40,220 nucleotides of DNA from assembly GCA_049679965.1 (NCBI GenBank), contig JBAUGX010000157.1, forward strand, positions 1 to 40,220, in the 5' to 3' direction. The DNA is from 2-12-FULL-65-11 sp049679965. GTDB taxonomy: Bacteria > Acidobacteriota > Vicinamibacteria > Vicinamibacterales > CAVVIG01. Below the pieces are notes generated by a model that saw only the letters and a list, made by a program, of their open reading frames with translations, was not told where the DNA came from and ran no database searches. The stretch's first letter is position 1. The number at the start of each line of letters is the position of its first letter. A program made the translations under genes and the position numbers. This document shows positions 34,565-40,220 of this stretch, piece by piece.

Positions 34565-35632
34565 CGACATCCCCAGCGCCTGCACGAAGCGGCGGTAGTC
34601 GCCCTCCGTCACGTCGCCCATCGTCGCGACGCGGAAGAGCGTGGCGGCGAGCGGCCCCTGTCCGGCATAGATCACGAAGCCCGCTCGCCGAAGCGCGTCG
34701 TGCAGCACGCCGTAACTCAACTCGCGCGGCAACCGAATCGCCGTCATCGTGTTCGACCGGAGCGAGGGCGGCAGCAGGAGCTCGAACCCGAGGGCGACGA
34801 TCCCCTCGCGCACGATCGCAGAGGCGCGCCCGTAGCGCGCGATGCGCGAGGCGACCGTTTCCTCGGCGAGCTCATCAAGCGCCGCGCGCAACGCGTAGCC
34901 GACCTGGACGGCCGGCGTGAACGGAGTCGAGCGGCGCTCTTGCTCGTCGTGATGACGAGGCAGGTGCAGGTAGAGGCTGCGCTCGGGGAATCCGGCCATC
35001 GCGCGCGCGAAGTCACGCCGGACGAGCGCGAAGGACAGACCCGGCAGGCCCTGCACGCACTTGTTGGCGGTGCAGGCGACCGCGTCGGGCCGCCAGTCCC
35101 GGAAGTTGAACGGCTCGCCGCCAAGCGCGCTCACGGCGTCCACGAGCACTCTCACGCCGGCGCGGCGGCATAGCGCGGCGACCGCCGCCAGATCGTTGAG
35201 CAGCCCCGTCGTGGTCTCGTGGTGAACGATGGCAAGGGCTTCATACCGGCCGGCGCGCAACTGAGCGCCGATCGCGTCGAGCTCGGGCCGTTCGGTCCAT
35301 CCGTACTCGAGGACGTCATAGGCGATGCCGTGAAGCCTGGCCATGGCGGCGATGCGTTCACCATACACCCCGTTCTGCACGACGAGCAGACGCCCGTTCG
35401 CGGAGACGCCAGAACTGACCATGGCCTCGACCATGGCCGTGCCGCTGCCGGTCAACAGGACCGACGAGTATTCGTCAACGGGCGCGTCGAACACCTGTAG
35501 CAGCCGCGCGCGAATGGCGTCCTGCAGATCGAAGTACTCGGGCTCGCGATGGCACAGGTCGGGGCCGTTCAACGCCTCGCGCACGCGCGCGCTGACGTTC
35601 ACCGGCCCGGGGTTCAAGAGAATCGTCTTCAC
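34532..35632 (-). CDS. phnW: 2-aminoethylphosphonate-pyruvate transaminase
   Basis: A 366-residue PLP enzyme beginning VKTILLNPGPVNVS, the canonical opening of PhnW/AEP transaminases. It has LLTGSGTAMVEA for phosphate binding, VDAVSALGGEPF with the cofactor aspartate, and TANKCVQGLPGLSF with the Schiff-base lysine. In catabolism it makes phosphonoacetaldehyde from AEP; in the present setting, with a mutase and decarboxylase upstream and a cytidylyltransferase downstream, it probably runs towards AEP. GTG 35632 overlaps the decarboxylase stop in GTGA and restores the usual N-terminus; GTG 35641 is an alternative. The last residues are encoded by the heptad repeat. Confidence 0.9.
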   Translation of the reverse strand: MKTILLNPGPVNVSARVREALNGPDLCHREPEYFDLQDAIRARLLQVFDAPVDEYSSVLLTGSGTAMVEAMVSSGVSANGRLLVVQNGVYGERIAAMARLHGIAYDVLEYGWTERPELDAIGAQLRAGRYEALAIVHHETTTGLLNDLAAVAALCRRAGVRVLVDAVSALGGEPFNFRDWRPDAVACTANKCVQGLPGLSFALVRRDFARAMAGFPERSLYLHLPRHHDEQERRSTPFTPAVQVGYALRAALDELAEETVASRIARYGRASAIVREGIVALGFELLLPPSLRSNTMTAIRLPRELSYGVLHDALRRAGFVIYAGQGPLAATLFRVATMGDVTEGDYRRFVQALGMSVESEKGKVKR

Positions 35633-36195
35633 CGACCGCACGCGCTCCTCCGGAACCTGGCCGCTAGCTCCGGAGGCTCCGGCTCCACGCGGCCGATGCC
35701 CGGCTGATTGCCCCGTTCGACCTCAACGAGCAGCATCGCCGGACCTGGATCGTCGAAGAATGTCGTGAGCGCCGCGTCGAGCCCCTCGGGCCCTTTCACC
35801 CGCAGGGCGCGGCGATAGCCGGCCGCGCGGGCCACTTCCTCGAGCGGCACCCGGTCGGAAATCGTGCGCTGATCGCCAGTCGAACCGTGTGCGGCGTTGT
35901 CGAACACGACGTGATAGAAGTTCTTGACGCCGGCGGCCGCCACGCTGCCAAGCGTGCCCATGTTCATCAGCACGTTGCCGTCGCCGTCGAAGACGACGAC
36001 CGGTTTGGACGGCTGCGTGAGGGCCAGACCCAGGCCGATCGAGGAGGCCAGCCCCATCGAGCCGATCATGTAGAAGCGCGTGGGCGCGTCGGCCTGCGTG
36101 TACAGCTCGCGCCCGATCATGCCGTTGCAGGCCACGATGAGGCGATGGGGCCCGAGCGCCTGCGCGACTCGCGCGACGGCCGCTGCGCGTTTCAT
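35629..36195 (-). CDS. Phosphonopyruvate/sulfopyruvate decarboxylase, beta (ThDP-binding) subunit
   Basis: A 188-residue protein corresponding to the C-terminal ThDP-binding half of phosphonopyruvate decarboxylase. The ThDP/Mg motif starts VVVFDGDGNVLMNMG (Gly71-Asp72-Gly73) and closes with FDNAAHGSTGDQRT. The phrase GSMGLASSIGLGLAL matches the ComE subunit of sulfopyruvate decarboxylase as well as the phosphonate enzymes. The start overlaps the alpha-subunit stop as ATGA, and its end overlaps phnW. With its partner it should convert phosphonopyruvate to phosphonoacetaldehyde; sulfopyruvate is the alternative substrate. Confidence 0.82.
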   Translation of the reverse strand: MKRAAAVARVAQALGPHRLIVACNGMIGRELYTQADAPTRFYMIGSMGLASSIGLGLALTQPSKPVVVFDGDGNVLMNMGTLGSVAAAGVKNFYHVVFDNAAHGSTGDQRTISDRVPLEEVARAAGYRRALRVKGPEGLDAALTTFFDDPGPAMLLVEVERGNQPGIGRVEPEPPELAARFRRSACGR

Positions 36196-36677
36196 TGCAG
36201 CATACCCTTCGGGACCACGAGCGCGACGGGCTTGCCGGTCTGGTGCATCGTCCGGGTCAGCGATTCGACGTCACGCTCGAGCGTGTTCGGATCGAAAACA
36301 GCAAACGGCACCTGAAGGAGGCGCAGGCACTCCTCCATGATCGCCCCCATCACGAGATGTTCCGGCGCATCCTTCCCGCCCTGCCCCCGCCAACTCACGA
36401 CCAGGAGGGTCGGAATGTCGTAGATCTGATGCAGCGACACCAAGGCATTGATGCTGACGCCGAGGCCGCTGTTCTGCATGAAGACGACCGGTTGGCGGCC
36501 GCCGAAATAGGCGCCGGCGGCGATGCCCATCGCCGAGTCCTCTCGGACGGCGCTGACGTAGCCATAGCGCGGCTCGTCGTCGAGGATGCGCGTCACGCCC
36601 GTGAAGAGCGAACACGGAACGCCGGTGAAGAAGTCGTAGCCGAGGCGCTCGAGCAGATCGAGGAACTGCCTACCCAA
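36192..36677 (-). CDS. Phosphonopyruvate/sulfopyruvate decarboxylase, alpha (PYR) subunit
   Basis: A 161-residue protein corresponding to the N-terminal PYR domain of the decarboxylase. It has the ThDP-activating glutamate in SAVREDSAMG (Glu46), MQNSGLGVSINALVSLHQIY and VSWRGQGGKDAPEHLVMG. The SWRG...DAPEH phrase is closer to ComD than to the GWRGEPG...DEPQH of single-chain phosphonopyruvate decarboxylases. The start is TTG 36677, overlapping the mutase stop by eight bases; no ATG or GTG fits. Together with the gene at 35629 it makes one active enzyme, since the ThDP site lies between the two domains. Confidence 0.8.
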   Translation of the reverse strand: MGRQFLDLLERLGYDFFTGVPCSLFTGVTRILDDEPRYGYVSAVREDSAMGIAAGAYFGGRQPVVFMQNSGLGVSINALVSLHQIYDIPTLLVVSWRGQGGKDAPEHLVMGAIMEECLRLLQVPFAVFDPNTLERDVESLTRTMHQTGKPVALVVPKGMLQ

Positions 36678-38364
36678 CTTCGGTCCACGCGCGGCGGTAG
36701 TCGTCGAACGTGTCGACCTCGAGCCATCCCTGGTAGATCCCGACCGAGGCGACCGAGTGGCCGCGCGCAATCACTTCGTGCAGCAGGTCGGTGAGTTTGG
36801 CCGTTCGGAACGACGGCGACTCGTGCATGGGCTCCTCGGCGCCGCGTTCTCGGAGATCGCGATACACCTCGCCCAGAATCTGGCAGCCCCTCGCCGACAG
36901 CTTGGCCATTCCGATGAATTCCGCCGTCGCCTCGGTTGGGTCGATCGACTGACCGATGTGTGTGACGCTGACCGGCTGATCGTCGGCCAGGAACCGGTGA
37001 TGGCGCCGCGGCGTCGGCGATTCGATGACCAGATCCGGTCCGATCCCCTCTCGGCCGGCGCGCATGTCGGGCCACGAGCGGTCGCAGACCAGCGTGATGT
37101 CGTCCGGGCTCTGCAACAGCCGCTCGAGGATGTTGCGGTCGAACAGGATGTCGCCGTACATCACCACGACCGGCCCCGACAGTTCCGCGCCCGCCCGCAG
37201 CAGGCTCTCCATCTCGCCGCTCTCTTCGAAGGCGTCGTTGTCGTAGTACTTCACGTTCGGCAGCGTCATCTGCTCTTTCTTGTAGCCGCGAACGACGGCG
37301 ATCTGACGGACGCCGAGCTGTTGCAGGGCGTCGATCTGCCGCTCGAGGATCGGCTTGCCCTTCACCTCGAGCATCGCCTTTGGCCGATCGGAGACCAGCG
37401 GCATGAGCCGCCGGTCGAAGCCCGCCGCCAGGATCACGGCCTTCACCGACTCGATGTCGGGCGGCAGGTACGCTTGTTCATCGGCCTTCATCTGGTTCAG
37501 ATTGACCAGCCGATAGACTTCCGACAGCGGCACGATACGGTCTTCGACCGACCCCGTGTTCCCCGCCTTCCGCAGGGTCTGCAACGTTTCCTGGATCGCG
37601 CGGATTTCAGCGCGCAGGCCGTGGTTGGCGAAAATCACCATCTTGAAGCCCATGCGCGCCAGTTCCTCGACCGCGACCGTCCGGTAGGTCGTCGGCACGC
37701 ACACGAGCGGCGTCAGCCGATCCCACTGGTTGGCGAACTGCGCGATCTCATCGGGCGTGGAGTGCCGCGAATGAATCAGCACGGCATCGGCGCCCGCATC
37801 GGCGTACGCACGGCCACGCCGGAGGGCTTCGTCCAGACCCCAGCCCGCGATGAGCGCCTCGGTACGCGCAATGACGACGAAATCCCTGGAACTCGCGTCG
37901 ACGGCCGCACGAATCTTGAGGGCCTGTTCGTCGGTGTCCGCGAGCAGCCGCTTGACGCCCGGATAGAAGCTGCAGCGTTTCGGGAAGACGTTGTCCTCGA
38001 TGCACAACCCGGCGACCCCGGCCGCCTCGAATGACTGGACCGTGCGAATCACGTTGATGGAGTTGCCAAAGCCGGTGTCGCAATCCGCAATCACCGGAAT
38101 GCCGATGGCCTCGCTCATCACGCGCGAGGCGGCGAGCGTCTCGCTCATGGTGAGGATACTGGCGTCGGGCACGCCGTAGCTGGCGCTGATCTCGAAGCCG
38201 CTCGCCCACACCCCGTCGAATCCGGCTTCTTCCACGAGCCTGGCGGTGAGCCCGTCGTGCGCGCCGGCAATCACGATCGGCGCTGGCGACGCAAACAGCC
38301 GCCGTAACACCGCGCCCTTCGAGCCGGGAGCGGAGGGAGACGACGAACGAATGTGGTCTGTCAT
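36670..38364 (-). CDS. pepM: Phosphoenolpyruvate mutase fused to a nucleotidyltransferase
   Basis: A 564-residue bifunctional protein. Residues 20-300 are a PEP mutase of the isocitrate lyase superfamily: EAGFDGVWASGFEISASYGV, DCDTGFGNSINVIR, VIARTEALIAGWGLDEALRR and MVIFANHGLRA all match the known mutases. The signature loop, normally EDKxFPKxNS, here reads EDNVFPKRCS (123-132), with Lys and Asn replaced. Residues 308-564 are a sugar-nucleotidyltransferase-type domain (VKAVILAAGFDRRLMPLV, RPKAMLEVKGKPI, VVVMYGDILFD). The mutase makes phosphonopyruvate from PEP; the fused domain probably activates a downstream phosphonate with CTP. First gene of the phosphonate group; a TGATAC -10-like box lies 15 bases before ATG 38364. 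Confidence 0.88.
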   Translation of the reverse strand: MTDHIRSSSPSAPGSKGAVLRRLFASPAPIVIAGAHDGLTARLVEEAGFDGVWASGFEISASYGVPDASILTMSETLAASRVMSEAIGIPVIADCDTGFGNSINVIRTVQSFEAAGVAGLCIEDNVFPKRCSFYPGVKRLLADTDEQALKIRAAVDASSRDFVVIARTEALIAGWGLDEALRRGRAYADAGADAVLIHSRHSTPDEIAQFANQWDRLTPLVCVPTTYRTVAVEELARMGFKMVIFANHGLRAEIRAIQETLQTLRKAGNTGSVEDRIVPLSEVYRLVNLNQMKADEQAYLPPDIESVKAVILAAGFDRRLMPLVSDRPKAMLEVKGKPILERQIDALQQLGVRQIAVVRGYKKEQMTLPNVKYYDNDAFEESGEMESLLRAGAELSGPVVVMYGDILFDRNILERLLQSPDDITLVCDRSWPDMRAGREGIGPDLVIESPTPRRHHRFLADDQPVSVTHIGQSIDPTEATAEFIGMAKLSARGCQILGEVYRDLRERGAEEPMHESPSFRTAKLTDLLHEVIARGHSVASVGIYQGWLEVDTFDDYRRAWTEVG

Positions 38365-38397
38365 GACGGAATCTTGAAGCGTATCACAGCCCGGTGG

Positions 38398-39195
38398 TCA
38401 AATCCCCAGCGCCGCGACCGCTCCCCACATCAGCAGCGCGAGCGCGGTCCCGGTCACCACATCGACCACATAGTGATATCGGCCAACCACGCAGGCCACC
38501 GCAATGCTGGCCGTCAGGATCAGCAGGACGACCCCGGCCGCGGGCTCGGCGGCCATCACGGCCAGCGACACGGCCAGCGATACCGCGACGTGCCCGCTTG
38601 GAAACGTGTTCGCGCCGATCGTGGCATGCCGGACGAAGCCGGATGCGAAACGATGGACCGCGCGTCCGCGAAACGCCGCCGCGCGCTCGAGGGCCCACGG
38701 CGGGCGGGCCTGCGCCAGGGCGAGCGGCGCGAACGCGCCAAAATCCGCCGCGGCAACCATCGTCCAGTATCGATCCGCCAGAGCCGCATGGCCCGTCCAC
38801 GCCAGGTACGCGAACCCACCGGGCACCAGAAGCGGACAGCCGACGTAGACGATGTCGAGATACACGAGGATGGCGGGCGGCCAGCTGGCAAACCGCGTCG
38901 TCGGATCGCCGAGCGTCCGCCGATCCCAGTCCGCCAGCCACGCCTCGAAACCTAACGACGGCGAGAAGAAGAGGCGGCCCGAGAGAAAGTACCCAAGGAG
39001 GATGTAGAGCGCCGGCATCCAGTCTCGCATCGACGCCGGGCCGAATCTGGCGACGGCCACCACGGCAGCGGCGATGAGGGATCCTCCGATGGCCACCTGC
39101 AACCGCCGCTCGCGCGGGAACGGGCGCAGCCCGGTTGCCGCAACAAGCCACGAGAAGAACCCCAGTGTCAACCACTCCGAGTAGCGCAAGATCAA
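38398..39195 (-). CDS. PAP2-superfamily membrane phosphatase or phosphotransferase
   Basis: A 265-residue protein with about six helices. PAP2 motifs are visible: ANTFPSGHVAVSLA (motif 2 with PSGH) and GRYHYVVDVVTG (motif 3, Arg...His...Asp); motif 1 lies around FRGRAVHRFASG and is weaker. Members dephosphorylate lipid phosphates, such as undecaprenyl pyrophosphate, or transfer head groups as Aur1-type inositol phosphotransferases do. TTG 39195 is chosen because GAGG lies eight bases before it; the ATG overlapping the preceding stop reads into a stop after five codons. It lies 33 bases before the mutase gene on the same strand and may be co-transcribed with it. Confidence 0.75.
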   Translation of the reverse strand: MILRYSEWLTLGFFSWLVAATGLRPFPRERRLQVAIGGSLIAAAVVAVARFGPASMRDWMPALYILLGYFLSGRLFFSPSLGFEAWLADWDRRTLGDPTTRFASWPPAILVYLDIVYVGCPLLVPGGFAYLAWTGHAALADRYWTMVAAADFGAFAPLALAQARPPWALERAAAFRGRAVHRFASGFVRHATIGANTFPSGHVAVSLAVSLAVMAAEPAAGVVLLILTASIAVACVVGRYHYVVDVVTGTALALLMWGAVAALGI

Positions 39196-39205
39196 GAACG
39201 ATACC

Positions 39206-39793
39206 TCATGGGGTCCCCTTCCTCTTCCAGAACAGGAACGTGTGCCGCCGCTCCTTGAACGGGATCGCGATGTCGAGGCGCGCCGACGCGGAGGTGCCGA
39301 AGGGCCGCGGCTCGAAAGCTTCGATCGCGGGGCTCGCACACGGGTCCACGTGCGTGGGCCTCAGCTCGTCGACGCCCAGGATGAGCCAGCCGCCGGGCCG
39401 CAGCGCTCCGGCGCAGGCGGAGAGCGCGCGATCGACCTCGTCCCGATCGTCGAGGCCGTAGCCGATGACGCCCGTCATGACGATCGCGTCGAAGACGACA
39501 CCGGGGAAATGCCGCTCGACGTCCTGGATCCGGCCGATGGCGTGCGGATGGCCCCCAAGGCCGGCGACCTCAGGGTCGGGATCGATCGTCGCGAACGTCT
39601 TGCCTCCGAACTCGGCCGGGTATCGCGTCGTGTACCACTGAACGCCCACGAAGAGCACACGGGTGATGCTCGGATCGCGGGCGAGCCCGGGCAGGATGTC
39701 CCCCTCGAGCACACGGCGATCAGGTGGCGTGTAGAGGCCCCGCCTCCAGGCGAACCGAAGGATCTCGGCGCGAACCCACTGCAAGGGGTTCAC
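39206..39793 (-). CDS. Methyltransferase-like protein
   Basis: A 195-residue protein with the Rossmann layout of class I SAM methyltransferases: ITRVLFVGVQWYTTRY in place of motif I (without the usual GxGxG), FATIDPDPEV as the acidic loop binding the ribose, VFDAIVMTGVIGYGLDD as motif post-II and LRPGGWLILGVDE. The motif I change makes catalytic activity uncertain. GTG 39793 begins 12 bases after the GT-C gene stop, and its stop is followed at once by the PAP2 gene, so the four minus-strand genes here are likely one transcript. Substrate unknown. Confidence 0.7.
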   Translation of the reverse strand: MNPLQWVRAEILRFAWRRGLYTPPDRRVLEGDILPGLARDPSITRVLFVGVQWYTTRYPAEFGGKTFATIDPDPEVAGLGGHPHAIGRIQDVERHFPGVVFDAIVMTGVIGYGLDDRDEVDRALSACAGALRPGGWLILGVDELRPTHVDPCASPAIEAFEPRPFGTSASARLDIAIPFKERRHTFLFWKRKGTP

Positions 39794-39805
39794 AGCGCCC
39801 CGCCT

Positions 39806-40220
39806 CTACTGCGGCAGCCGTTCATACAGGTCGTCGCTGACATGCCGGTAATGCAGGCGGATGTACGCCACGGCCTCGGGTGGAAAGAGGCTCAGTTGGT
39901 GGTCTCCGAGGACCACAATCTTCGGCCGCATCCGCCCGGATTCAAGTGCCTCGGTCAGCTCCTTGAATTCACGATCGCTCGCAAACGGGCCGCCCAGAAA
40001 GAAGTAGAACCAGGCATGGGGCCTGAAGACTCCGGGCCCGCTCGTCGCGCCCAGCACCGAGTCGGTGGGCTGGGTGTGCGTCGTCACGTACTCGAGGTTG
40101 GCGAGTTGCGGGGCAATCGGCTTGAAGATACGCGCGAGGTTGCCCGCCTGAAGTGAGACGAGCGCGGCGAAGGCGAGGCACGCCGCGGTCGCTGGACGGG
40201 CGTGTTGCCAGAGCGAGACG
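39806..40220 (-). CDS. C-terminal part of a GT-C glycosyltransferase, cut by window edge
   Basis: The frame is open from base 40220 down to a stop at 39806, giving the last 137 residues. It contains LQAGNLARIFKPIAPQLANL, GATSGPGVFRPHAWFYFFLG and LHYRHVSDDLYERLPQ. Residue by residue it closely parallels the tail of the GT-C protein at 23156-24784, so the two are recent paralogues lying in the same orientation about 16 kb apart. The membrane part lies outside the window. Function as for its paralogue: transfer of a sugar from a lipid carrier in the periplasm, inferred from the family. Confidence 0.8.
   Translation of the reverse strand, partial: VSLWQHARPATAACLAFAALVSLQAGNLARIFKPIAPQLANLEYVTTHTQPTDSVLGATSGPGVFRPHAWFYFFLGGPFASDREFKELTEALESGRMRPKIVVLGDHQLSLFPPEAVAYIRLHYRHVSDDLYERLPQ

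Noticed and set aside
1..40220. CRISPR arrays, tRNA/rRNA genes, insertion sequences or phage genes
   Set aside because: No regularly spaced repeats, cloverleaf-like sequence, transposase motif or structural phage gene was seen on either strand.

Overview
The window is a high-GC chromosomal segment that reads as a soil-type Acidobacteriota (possibly Vicinamibacteria) or a close relative. The clues are a carboxypeptidase-regulatory-domain TonB receptor, many GTG/TTG starts, short or absent leaders, and the relics of a small outer-membrane beta-barrel. The lineage is inferred from style only. Almost every gene concerns the cell envelope. No tRNA, rRNA, CRISPR, insertion sequence or prophage was seen.

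Region 1 (1-1745, minus): a truncated secreted protein and a membrane-anchored glycosyltransferase. Region 2 (1769-15879, plus) is one long tightly packed operon. An MsbA-like ABC exporter comes first, then a complete CDP-3,6-dideoxyhexose pathway (RfbH, a flavoprotein reductase, RfbG, RfbF, a nucleotide-sugar SDR). It is followed by an unusual module: NeuB-like PEP condensing enzyme, SDR, 3-dehydroquinate-synthase-like cyclase and acetolactate-synthase-like ThDP enzyme. It ends with a GtrB/DPM1-like glycosyltransferase, a methyltransferase and a protein carrying a C-terminal Rieske centre. Region 3 (15880-16667) holds only a decayed beta-barrel gene.

Region 4 (16668-27605, mostly minus) has four large multi-pass membrane proteins of GT-C or unknown type, a GtrA-like flippase on the plus strand, an in-frame fusion of a LicD-type phosphotransferase to a PEBP/YbhB domain, and a GINT1-like glycosyltransferase. 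Region 5 (27642-29624, plus) is a two-domain glycosyltransferase (DUF1647-like plus exostosin-like).

Region 6 (29563-39793, minus) looks like a phosphonate operon. A PEP mutase fused to a nucleotidyltransferase, a decarboxylase split in two subunits, an aminoethylphosphonate transaminase and a PntC-like cytidylyltransferase would make and activate 2-aminoethylphosphonate. The same run continues into a TonB-dependent receptor, a secreted phosphodiesterase and a TPR protein. Upstream lie a PAP2-family protein, a methyltransferase, and the end of a GT-C protein closely resembling the one at 23156-24784.

Together the genes suggest a surface glycan or glycolipid bearing a 3,6-dideoxy (possibly branched) sugar and a phosphonate or phospho-amine group. 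The strongest candidates for new biology are the NeuB/DHQS-like/ThDP module without a CMP-sugar synthetase, the LicD-PEBP fusion, and a PEP mutase whose signature motif is altered and which is paired with a ComDE-like split decarboxylase. Two seven-base-period spacer repeats and three divergent promoters built on a shared symmetric AT core are also notable.
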